Shown here: in pieces, positions 20,452-31,145 of the stretch
Layout of the letters: every line of letters begins with the position of its first letter
How positions within the stretch are numbered: position 1 is the stretch's first letter
Origin: Athripsodes cinereus
Taxonomy: Eukaryota > Arthropoda > Insecta > Trichoptera > Leptoceridae
Length of the DNA: 64,000 nt
Reading direction: 5' to 3'
Assembly (NCBI GenBank): GCA_947579605.1
Contig: OX388311.1
Location: 27,034,951-27,098,950 of the forward strand
Program-made: the position numbers and the translations under genes
The notes under the pieces: generated by a model
Seen by the model: the letters and a program-made list of their open reading frames with translations, nothing else
What the model was told of the DNA's origin: nothing
Database searches by the model: none

Positions 20452-22358
20452 CATAACCCAGATATATCTTAAAAAAAAAAGAAAAAAAAAAGCTGAAAAA
20501 AGTCATCAAAAGTTAATTCAAAATATTTTAGGAGTACTATAACAAAAAGTATCTTCTATTTAAAAAAAAGGACAGAATTATATTATTGTATGAATCCTCC
20601 TAAAATATCATAGAATACGCATTTACCATTATAATCGGACAAATGGGAGATACTGAGCTGGTAGCACGATTATTTTTTCAGTCGCATTATTAACATCATT
20701 CATAACTTTAATAATAACAATATACAGAATTATATTTCAAAAGCTCGTAACAAAAGTAATACAGCTTAGCGCATAGAACCTTTTAAATGATTAATGTTTT
20801 CCCATAACAACCCCTCCCTTCGGGAGCGCTCCGTGAAGAGTGGCTGGGATTATTACATCAGGAGAGCCGCGAAAAATCATGCATAAAGAAAACAATGAAA
20901 TAAAATAATGCGTTAGGTATTAATGCCTAGATTTTTTTTGATGACGAAAGAAAATTATTACATTAAGGAAATATTTGATGTAACCTCAGAGGGGAAAAAC
21001 GGGAAACTTATTTGTCACAATTATACATTCTAGGTATCAAATTATTATAAAAAAATGCAGACAACACAAGATTTTCTTTTAAGAAGATTCAAAGAGAGTC
21101 ACGAAGAATTAAAATATATCTTCACATTCCACATGTATTATACACGAGTCACTACTATAACACAATACTTTAATATATGTTTGATTATTGTGTACAAATT
21201 CCCTACTCAACCAAAACTCAAGAAAAAACAGGTGAGCGAAATGTAAACCTATTCACATTGTACATAATTCAAATCTTCACACATCCGATGGTATTACAAA
21301 GTTTTAAAACTACACACATCGAATATATAAAAAATATGTATGTTGAACACACTTTTATGTACCTAGTTGAGAAAAACAGAAGGACAGAAATCCAAAAAAG
21401 GGTAAATAAGTTCTAAATAAAATATCATTGTAAGCGTCTGTTATTTGATACAACAAATTTGATATCGTAGTATTATTTAAGGAAAATGAGAAAATCTCTG
21501 GAAAACATGTCCCAGGGAGCATTTCATTTGTGAAGGCGACGCAACTTTGTTGGGAGGGTTAGGGAAATGTAAATAAAAAGATCCCGAAGCAATGGTTGGC
21601 AGATCACGTAATGATCTGTACAAGTGTCGTACAGTTGACTTTGTATACCCCTAGATACTTAAAGGCATTCATTCCCATATACAGTTAGTAGTTGTTAGAT
21701 TTTTGTTTCAAGACAATAAAAGCAATTTATAGTTCATTCGTCTCGACGGCAAACGAGCAAAAAGTGAGGGTATTTGAAAAGAATGTAGATGCGTTTATAA
21801 AACACATCAGCCTACAATAAAGAGAACAGATTATATTTGAGATGAATATAACCATTCTCTTCGTCCGACAATTTACACATATTATACACACTACTAGAGG
21901 GTATATAACTCAGTACAAAATATTCAAATTCGTGAATTAGCATTATGAAAATGTAAATATGTAAAAAGAACAATATGTATTTATATACAATTTCATGGCT
22001 GGGGTTGTGATTTTCACTTACTTCGACTGAATTTCGTTAATCATTCTAATAACAAGTTATATAACTATTCTTAAATATGTTTAAAATTCAGAATAAACAT
22101 TTAGAATGGTATAATTTAGGACAGTTTACACAGGTCCAAATAGTTTCAAACTGGGTCAATGAATTTTTTATTATGGGTGCTTACACGATATACATATATA
22201 ATGCATACCTATACATATATAATCCAGACCCAGAACAAAGGCAAGAGCGTTACTTCTGCGCCACACCGACCGGACAGTTAAAAAAAAAATCACCCAAAAT
22301 TTACAGATTACTGAACAGGTAAGTATTTTCTAATGAATAAATAAATGTATTTCAATGT
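20452..22358. other. No gene seen
   Basis: AT-rich DNA with poly-A runs near 20470-20490. GC-richer patches at about 20810-20880 and 22240-22280 suggest old repeat sequence, but no family is recognisable. Confidence 0.4.
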
Positions 22359-22413
22359 AAAAAACACTGTTTTATGTTTCACATTTATGTATACCAAAGT
22401 ATACTACAATTAC

Positions 22414-22451
22414 GCCTAGCGCTTTCACCAATATATTGGCATCATCAGGGC
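22414..22451 (-). ncRNA. Hammerhead-ribozyme-like motif, left arm
   Basis: Mirror of the motif at 22473-22510, read on the minus strand, with one base change in stem II (CCAATATATTGG here). Stem I, core CTGATGA, GAAA and AGCGCT are all kept. Confidence 0.5.
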
Positions 22452-22472
22452 GGAGTGTAAAGTTTATACTCT

Positions 22473-22510
22473 GCCCTGATGATGCCAATGTATTGGTGAA
22501 AGCGCTAGGC
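22473..22510 (+). ncRNA. Hammerhead-ribozyme-like motif, right arm
   Basis: Stem I gcc (22473-22475) pairs with ggc (22508-22510). The core CTGATGA is at 22476-22482. After an extra T, stem II is gccaa/ttggt with a tgta loop (22484-22497), and GAAA is at 22498-22501. The last A begins the self-complementary AGCGCT (22501-22506), a loopless stem III, and A22507 occupies the cleavage position. The order and spacing match a type I hammerhead working as a dimer. An AT-rich stretch with ataaaac follows, as at the other two sites. The extra T after the core is the main doubt about activity. Confidence 0.5.
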
Positions 22511-22565
22511 GTAATTGTAGTATACTTTGGTATACATAAATGTGAAACATAAAACAGTGTTTTTT

Positions 22566-25500
22566 ATATTTTATATTATTAAAATGTTGTTTCACAATGT
22601 CAACACTGAAACATTAAATTTAATTTTTAAGTATTTCAATGTTATTCGCGTGAGATATACTTTTACAATAGAGATTGAAAAATGGGAAAGAAAAAAGTAG
22701 CCACGTAAAGGAGACGATTGAAGGGATGTTGCATGAGGCGCTACGAATGGCAGAGAACTGGCGTCGGTGGAAGGCACTTATTTACACATACGATAATGGT
22801 CACGATCTTCAGTATTGTGAGAATGACGAAGAAGAAAAGAAAAACGAAAATTGTTGTTGTGAAGAAAAGAAAAAAAGAAAAATAAATTACTTAATAGTGT
22901 ATAGGTTAGATATAGTACAACATTTATCAAACATACATATTTAGACGTAATGCAGATTTTTAAAAGATTTAATATTCAAATGCCACATCACGTTTTTTTG
23001 CAATTTTGGACTAAATTTATAGTCGTGATAAAGTATTAAAGAACCTGAATTTATAAAATAAAGAATTTAATACAATTGTTCAGAAAAATAATACAAGGTA
23101 CCTACGTATTAGATTGTGTACTGAGATTAAAAAGAGAATAAAAGAATCATGTGAAAGTACATAATATTTTTCAAAAAACCGTCAACCTGAGAACCCACAA
23201 TTAATACATATTATTTAAAACAAAACGACCAAAATTAATAATAAAAACAAGCCGGACTAATGTCCTCCTTAAAAAAAGAACACCAACCAAAAGCTGGACA
23301 AAGTACAAAGGAGGAAGTAAAGAAAAAAAAAACAGTAACCGACAATAGCACGTATTTAAAACGTGTAAAGGCAGTAAAAATTCTTATTATTCCGCAAGTG
23401 TAATTGTATAGTATGAAAGTGGACCACAGAAGCTTCAACCGAAATACCCGAGTAAATAATATTATTCGAACCTGTTTGTAAAAACATATTTACTTTGCTG
23501 TGTTTAAATTATGTCCTTTATGATTGCTTTCATAATGTAAGTAATAGGAAAACCAATGCCTTCAATGTAAACTTACATCCTTTGAGAAGGCATCAGAAAA
23601 TTTCACATTACCACCATCTTTCGTCCAAAATAAAAACTTTTTTTTAAATTCGAGAATGATTTAAGTTCGATTTATTGACTAATTGTTCCAAGCGCAAAAA
23701 TATTACGAAATTAATTATTTTCATGGACTCTCCATTTTCTAAGCAAATCTCACTATAAGTTCTGAATGTAATAGAAAACTAAATAATTTATACATTAAAA
23801 TTCAAAAATCTATTATAATAAACACTTGTAATATTGTAAAAAAGTTTCTGAACACAGATATTTCAGGCACGATGCTGGTATTTTGATCCCGCGTTTTGAG
23901 CCTAATCCTTTGATATCCTGTATATCTGGATAGGTGATTTTTTCCCGGCATTAGACTGTTAAGTTTTTGTGTGATCATGACTGATCATATGGAGACTTAT
24001 CTGGTTGTATAATGCTGAAAAGTGTGGATGGCAATTCTGCCGCCGCGTAAAAAAAAATATAGTTCGAATACTTTTTATACATTTATTAAAACTGATTTTG
24101 AAGGAATAGTCCACAAATCAAAATTATTTGTAAAATCTATAATAATTTTTATATTCAATTTATTAATTCCATAAGTGACGTCAAGTTTAAAGCTAGTATA
24201 TAATATACACCGCACAACCACCACTACGAGCCTCCGCAATATAATTTATAACATCCAGTAAAACGTAATCTTGCAAAAAGCACATTTCCTTACTATTAAG
24301 TCCCTGTTTAATCTCCGGTCATTAGGTTAAGTGTTTACTTCACTGCCTCTAGAATTACTGCATACTCCTTACAGTCTGTACAGACCATAACAAATAATAT
24401 CACAAAATAGTACCCCTACAAAACACAAATAATAACAAACGATAGATATGAAATGTGATATACACGTAACGATGTAACAACTCTCGTAGAGTAGAATACG
24501 TCATGTACTATTCATTCCGCGTGTCCTGAAACGCACACTCAATATAATATATGATTCAACGAAAACATGTGCCATTATTCTGAATATCTTATTTTTCTCT
24601 ATAGTACGGAAAAGAAAATCTGTATGTTATCGAAAGGGACTGGTAAATATGGGGTACTGAAAAGATGCTGAATGGATGATGATGATTTTGGGTGATTTTA
24701 TTTTATTTATGACGCCGTTTTACAGTCCCTAGATCGTCTCAAGGGCGCAAGTGAAGTAATATGGACAATATTTAAAGCATTTACCTACGAGTACTAATAT
24801 TTGTGGAACAGACAAATTTAATAAATTAGCTAATCGAGCTCTGCTCAATTTTGAGAGTATAAAATGTATATAAATTTAATGCATGCATGCATTACATTAA
24901 AAGTATAAAATATTTTTAATAAATATTTGAATTTGTGACTAGCTCCTACATCCCAGGCGATTTCGAAAAATGACGTTTATTCAAATATAAAATCTTAATA
25001 AACAATTTATTAAATGTTTTAAGTTAATGCGTATCAAGAAGTTACGATTAATAATAAAATTACAAAGAGAAGAAGAGAACATTATAACTGCATCTATAAA
25101 GAATATCTTTTCTTGATGAAAATCTTGTTTGAAATCCAAGGAAAATATAATTCACATGAAATGAAAATAATTAAAATTGTAATTACACGTAATACTTACG
25201 GAATAGTAAAGATTAAATTATTTTAGTAAGCTAGTTATTCATTGTATTCATGTTGAAAGGAAGATATAGGTACCTGAAACAATTAAAAACATAAAATTAG
25301 AATGTACTCATTATTATTATTATTATGCTGTTGCGAAATATTAAAGAAATCATTAACATACAAATTATACAAGTTTCCACGGCGACTTTAAATGACTGGG
25401 ATGCTGAAAAGAAGAAGAATCTGAATAATGGAGTTACAAGACGAGAACGAAGAACATTAAAGTTTAAAATAAATAAACATGAAAATGAAGAAGTGTTTTT

Positions 25501-26261
25501 ATGATGTAATATTTCAGGGATATTAATATTCAAGAAATGAAACAAAAAACAATATTTCTTTCATGACGAACTGGGTAGACTTATAATAATAATAATAGCA
25601 ACAAAACTTCATAAATTTAATAATGCGCTAAAAAGTATGATAAATTGTCAATGCTTATGCTGAGAAAATATTGTGTTTTACGATATTGGATATTTATAAT
25701 ACACGCTTAATCGCCTATTAACCCTATTACGCAGTAAGCCTGTTTTGTTAGCTGGTGCGAAAAACCTTCGTCTCATTTCCGCGACGACGTGTATTGAGAT
25801 TGATCCGTCAATAAGTCCCTTAATAGGGGCATCGGGTGGAAGAATGTGACAGGAATTCGGGAGACATTTGTGAGACTCGGCCCTGAAAAGGGACTCGAAA
25901 AGGGGGAAGGATAGGCTGTGTATGTACCTACGCTCGAAATGGATATTGAAAGGAGTTAACGGGGAAAAAATAACTCATGTTATATTGTTGAAAAACACTT
26001 GAGTCGATGTCTCATACTTCAGGTTTAAGAACCAATTCTTCCAAAGGAGATAAGACGAGATGACACTTGTAAACGATTCTGTTCGCTGCAAAAAGATACT
26101 TCTAACATAAAAAACACAATGGAGCCTCACTAAAGTTTATATCAATGTGGTGACGTGCCTTACGAAATAAATAGTACGTTGATAATGATATGTTTCGCTT
26201 ACCTGTAAATTGTAAAATAATTTCATGCAATTATTTACGAAAATATTATTTTACAATTATA
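22566..26261. other. No gene seen
   Basis: AT-rich DNA. Two GC-richer patches (about 23870-24050 and 25690-25930) look like old repeat or conserved sequence without an open frame. A short patch at about 24690-24760 follows a (ttta)-like run and may be a repeat tail. Confidence 0.4.
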
Positions 26262-26510
26262 CTATACCACCACGGCATATCCCACAAGTGGGATAGCCAG
26301 CAGACCAGGCATATGTTACAAACATGCAAACTACCCTCTCTGTGTCAACAAAATATAGAGACATTCAGGACGGGCGGCATACTTGGTCGCTGAATTTAAA
26401 ATTACACCTGGCTTATAGATACAGGACCCTCAAAACTTACAGAGAAGAATAGGACCCGAGGTACAGACCTTTTCATTATCGGATACTCCACTGAATAAAT
26501 ATTAAAGATA
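26262..26510 (-). repeat. Repeat B copy
   Basis: It begins 'ctataccaccacggcatatcccacaag', continues with the gcatg...aaacatgcaaact and gacattcagga blocks, and shows 'acttacagagaagaa' towards the right. Compared with 55903-56160 it is moderately diverged. The 3' end is at the left, so it reads on the minus strand. Confidence 0.75.
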
Positions 26511-27410
26511 TGCTGAAAACCTTCTTCATCAGTAATAAATATTATTTTTTGTTAAGGGGCCCCGATAGCGAAAGCGTCAATTTCAACGTTTTTTCGATGT
26601 TTTTCAGCTACTAAAATACGTATACCTTTCATGGTGCGTTCATAAAAAAAATATATAATATAGTTCAATATTTTATCTACCTTTTCATTGCGGAGACGTT
26701 TTGATAAGTTATACCAGTTTTTCAGAAAAAAATATAGAAAATAAGCTTAACTAATATTTATACGCATCAGATCTCAAGTTCTCTTTGTCGGAGAGATTCA
26801 TTTTTTTCTTTGAGTAATTCGGTATATAAATATCTCAAATATCATTGTTAACCTAACTTTAGTTTATGTAATTTTCTTCTTCAAATATCTAAAAACTTGT
26901 ATGCATAAAAATCTCGTTTTTCGCCCACCGGACTTTCAATAGAATTCAAATACAAATTAGCCCTGCCCTAGGGGTGTGTCTATAAATGTTAGTACTGAGT
27001 TGAATGTCGAGAGGGGTGGACGTATCGCATATCTTTATGTATAAATTACTGAATAAGAATTACATTGTTAAGAAGAATCTTATGAGATGATAGTCAGCTG
27101 TTTTGTAAACGGTACTAAATAATATTTTAATTCGTCATTTGTATTCTAAGCATTAACTATCAAATTAATTCCTGTGAAATGATCTTTCATAATTATATCG
27201 AAATGTATACATAAATGCACATTTTTTTGTGCATATAATTCGCAACCAAATTATATCATAACATTAGGTGTACGTACTGTATCTGATGTCTACCTATAAG
27301 TCTTATGAGTCATAAATCAATAAATCTCCTTCTAGTCGAGAAATGAATTAACTAAATGGAATAAACATACAATTTATCCTCTTCGTGCCATTTATAAATA
27401 CTTACTATAC
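26511..27410. other. No gene seen
   Basis: AT-rich spacer between two repeat B copies. No frame or known repeat was recognised. Confidence 0.4.
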
Positions 27411-27590
27411 ACTATACTATACCATCACGGTATATCCCACAAGTGGGGTAGCCAGCAGACCAGCTGCATGTTATAAACATGCAAGCTGTCCTCTCCGTGC
27501 CGATAGACAACCGAGACATTCAATATGAGTGTCTAATCTCATCGCAGAATTTAAAATGTAAAATGTCTTAATTTTTTCGAACACCTGCCT
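27411..27590 (-). repeat. Repeat B copy, truncated
   Basis: It starts 'ctataccatcacggtatatccc' and runs through 'cagctgcatgttataaacatgc' to 'tcgaacacctgccttttaca', where similarity ends. The distal third of the family is missing. Confidence 0.8.
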
Positions 27591-27837
27591 TTTACACATT
27601 TAGAAATGCCTTATACGTAATGTTTACTACACTCTCATAAGTAGGTATGTTTAACGAATACCTGCTTTATACAAATCACTCGAAAATTACATTACAGCAC
27701 TACACAGATCAAGATATAGGCCCCTTCAGGACTTTTTTTTATCTCTTTTCGAACACAAACAACACGAGCTCACTTATATTCCATAGTAGAAGGAATTGTG
27801 CAAAGAAGTGTGCAAGAATAGGTTGGTCTGGTGTTCC

Positions 27838-28045
27838 ATCCTTTCTGCTATACTATACCCTCACGCCGTGTCCCAAGTGGGGTAGGCAGAGAGAACGGAA
27901 CGCCGAACAGATCTATCTTTACACACTTCCTTCGCTTCCTCCACATTCATACAGTTTCTCATACACGCACGTCGGTTCCTTTTCAAGTCACGTGGTTCTC
28001 AGACGCCCGCGTTTCTTCACACCCTTTCTTTCAGATAAGTATATA
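27838..28045 (-). pseudogene. LINE-C: 3' end fragment of a non-LTR element
   Basis: It matches the larger copy at 41496-42014 from 'ctataccctcacgccgtgtccc' through the 'cagacgcccgcgttt' block, with an internal deletion of roughly 55 bp that joins two parts of the source. On the minus strand this is the last part of an RT tail and its 3' end. It ends where repeat B sequence begins, with no spacer. Confidence 0.7.
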
Positions 28046-28235
28046 TCCTCTACCACATATGTGTAATAATAAACATGTAAGCAGTTTTCTCCGTGCCAAA
28101 ATATAATTAAGACATTCAATATGGGTAACAAACCTCATCGCTGAAATTAGAATGTAAAATGTCTATATTTTCAAACACCTGCTTTTTACAGGACACTCGA
28201 AAACTTATGCAAAAGAGTGGGAGACCAATTTTTAA
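28046..28235 (-). repeat. Repeat B segment joined to LINE-C
   Basis: The segment from 'aaacatgtaagcag' to 'gtgggagaccaattttta' belongs to repeat B, but the normal 3' end of B is replaced by the LINE-C fragment at 27838-28045. Confidence 0.65.
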
Positions 28236-29039
28236 GTAAGTCGGTATACACAAACACAATGCTACTATAATAGGTATAATATCTATTCATAATAGTTGCG
28301 AGTAGGTAATAGGTACACAATAATAGACAAAAGCTTTTGTAATAAACAAATACTCGACATAAAGACTGCAAAATTAAGATTGTCCCTAAAAGCAGGTATC
28401 AAAATTTAGAAAGTTTTCAAAATAATAATATTGTTCAAGTTCCTACTTACAAGTTGTTAGCCCGGCTTCACTCTAGAAATGAACATAAAATGGACAAATA
28501 AACACTTACGAATAATAAATAAAAGTATTTTTTCTCTTGAAACCGGCAACACCATTTTACAAATATTATCCTGATATATGTAAAGTGTTGTTTACAATAT
28601 AATATTACATGGTAGTCTGGTTATAAACTGTATTATATCTGTCTAGAAATAAGATATGTAGGTATAAAAATTTTAGACTAAAAAAATACCCATCCAATGA
28701 GACATTGATTATTATATTTCCTCAATCTTGTCTAATTATTGTGTCTATTGAAAATATTATATAAACATACATACATAATGACGTGCAAAACGAACGGACT
28801 AAAATTTTTATGTGATATTTATTCGTTTCTTAACAAATACCCCCAGATTTTTTACTATGTCTTCTAATTATTGTAGGATATCTTTCACAAGGTAACCAGT
28901 AGGCCAAATGCAATACCTACTATTACAAGAGCCGAAGTAATTGAAGAACAATTTTTTATACCTAGCTTAGGTCAAATATTTCACACGTTATAATTTATAG
29001 CCCTCAAGAAAGAAACTAAATTCATTCATTCATTCATAC
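28236..29039. other. No gene seen
   Basis: AT-rich non-coding spacer with only short chance frames. Confidence 0.4.
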
Positions 29040-29330
29040 AATTACGATGTTTCCTATACATAAGTAGGGTAGCTAGCGAACCAACTGACATAATAAATAT
29101 GCAAGTTGGACAACGGAGGACTGTTTGAGCCAATAAAATTAAAGACATTCAAGATGGGTGGCATACCTCATTGCTGAACTGAAGATGTTAAATGTCTTAA
29201 ACAAAATGTAATATAAATACCTTTCTTACATTGGACGCCCGAAAACTAACAGAAAACAGTGGGAGACCAATTCTTTACTGGGGACTTCACGGGAGCAACA
29301 AAACCTGACCATAAACAATCATAAAAGATT
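29040..29330 (-). repeat. Repeat B copy, diverged
   Basis: Blocks in family order: 'aagtagggtagctagcgaacc', 'gacattcaagatgggtggca', 'ctcattgctgaa', 'gaaaactaacagaaaa' and 'gtgggagaccaatt'. It is older than the copy at 55903. Confidence 0.65.
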
Positions 29331-29344
29331 TCTTACTTACCTAC

Positions 29345-29475
29345 TAATGGTACTAAGTACTTGTAAACATACAGGTCATCCTCTCTGTGACAATACTAAA
29401 ATTAGAAATTTAGAAAACCCCGTGGAGTGTCCTGTAAAAATAGGTCTCCCACTCTATTCTGTAAATTTTCGAGTT
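29345..29475. repeat. Rearranged repeat B fragments
   Basis: A piece in one orientation ('aaacatacaggtcatcctctctgtg') is joined to a piece in the other ('gtcctgtaaaaataggtctcccac'). This is a rearranged B copy next to the one at 29040-29330. Confidence 0.5.
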
Positions 29476-29562
29476 GCATCAAAGACAATATCATTTCGAA
29501 TAACTCACGTAAAAGACAATAAAGATAATTTTTGAATGTATGCTCCTTAATCTGCAATAAAG

Positions 29563-29660
29563 TTTATTTTTATTTATTTATTTTATTCTTCACTGTACAT
29601 TGGTTACAATATTACATAAAAAAAGTGTCCTCAAAATAACAGTTATGTCTTCCAACTAGC
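29563..29660 (-). repeat. Repeat C copy
   Basis: It opens with (ttta)n and 'ttcttcactgtacattggttac' and ends near 'tcttccaactagcc'. The 'gagggcgagtttatcgc' block is deleted in this copy. Confidence 0.6.
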
Positions 29661-29679
29661 CCGGTATTATTATTACCCG

Positions 29680-29703
29680 GTTTATTATTATTATTATTAT
29701 TAT
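29680..29703. repeat. (TTA)n microsatellite
   Basis: A clean run of TTA units, split from a shorter upstream run by a few other bases. Confidence 0.85.
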
Positions 29704-29705
29704 TC

Positions 29706-30899
29706 TAAACCATACAGCAGGAAAAGGTACTACAATATTGTATAATGATTATAATATACCTACTTGTAAATTTAAATAATTTTGCATAGGTAAACCAAAT
29801 TGTGTTTGCAACCTGTTTTGAGATAATGATGGATATAATATTTTGTCAGCGTCAAAGAGTCAATGTTTTTCAATAACAATATTATCCTGATTATGTAGAT
29901 AATGTAAAGATTATATTAATGTTGATGTCTATCTTATATTATTTTGAATAGAATCATTCAATAAAAGCCTATTGTTATGTAAGTAGTCTACTTACCTATG
30001 TCTATTGTTATTACTGACTAAGTTATAAAATAATGCGATACCATGAAGTGTGGCACGGTGCAAGAGAGAAAGATGTATAGCCTATTCGCAATAACTAATC
30101 TACGCCGTATTCTTACTGGATTTCAATATGATTTCTGTTTGTTTGATTTTGCATCCTAGCGGGGAAACAACTGCGGGGAAAGGGAAGATGAAGACCGCGC
30201 GGAGGGAGAAATCTGTAGTACAGCCCATTACAAAAATATTCTGGCGGTATAGCGTACCCTTAATATCAAATATGTTTAAAATGTCTTTTCACAATGTGAA
30301 CACACAAACATAAATATTATAGTTTTGATATGACATAATAACAGAGAAAGCATTGTCAGATGTATTGATTTCGATTGTAGCTTAGTGAAATCGCTATTAT
30401 ATATCATTATGAAATAAATCTACGTTTTAAAATTATGATAGCGTTTATAATACTTTATTCAATAATATAATAATTTCCAGCTACCTTTTGATAAAATTCT
30501 TTGTACTTGCGGAGATAACATGGGAACATTAAAAAAATGTATCTACATTAAAATCTACTGTGAATTACGATATATCTGTGAACCGTGTATCTGACAAGTT
30601 TCTTTGTGTTAAATAATGATATGTTGTAACAAAGGAATAACGAAACAGTAGTATGAGAACGGATAATATATACCAACTTCATCTACATACTAGTATGTAC
30701 GGTAAAAGTAATTTTATTTATAGTTAATAGCCTTTCAAAAATATTATATGACATACGACAAACCAAAAGGTAAAACAACACAGCGAAAAACAAATAAAAA
30801 AGATAACACCTAACTCTGAAATATTGTAATCCCCAAACATTGACTTACGTCAGGTAAAACCTAGTGTGGTAGTGAGACGTGGACCATCGGGAAGAGTGA
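29706..30899. other. No gene seen
   Basis: AT-rich DNA. A GC-rich patch at about 30150-30230 lies within a 61-codon frame (30128-30313) that shows no motif; it could be an exon piece, but I cannot support it. Confidence 0.35.
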
Positions 30900-31145
30900 A
30901 AGTGGAAGGTTAGATGCCTTTGAGATGTGGTGCTACAAAACTCATTCCGAAAATCCAATGGTCGGAACATGTCGAAGACGATGAGGTTTTGAACAGTGCG
31001 AACGGGCTCGTGAAAGTTGGCAACGCCATAAAAATATTACCTGTGACAGCGAGTAAATTGGATTGGTCACAACATTAAGCACCAAGACAAACGGAGAACA
31101 AAATCCAAGCTTGTTACAAATCAATCCGATGAATTACCCAACATA
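30900..31145 (+). pseudogene. LINE-A: decayed 3' fragment
   Basis: The nucleotide text follows the LINE-A tail at 5481-5822: 'tttgagatgtggtgctac', 'atccaatggtcggaacatgtcgaa', 'gattggtcacaacat' and finally 'gttacaaatcaatccgatgaatta' before an AT-rich end. Indels and deletions have destroyed the frame. It is clearly older than the other two LINE-A copies in the window. Confidence 0.65.

Larger units (their letters stand above)
22359..22565. repeat. 207-bp near-perfect palindrome
   Basis: Every base from 22359 to 22461 pairs with its partner up to 22565 around the centre at 22462, with only three mismatches seen. There is effectively no loop. Such an inverted head-to-head dimer arises from foldback DNA synthesis or from an element that inserts as an inverted dimer. 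Each arm contains one hammerhead-like motif. Confidence 0.9.
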
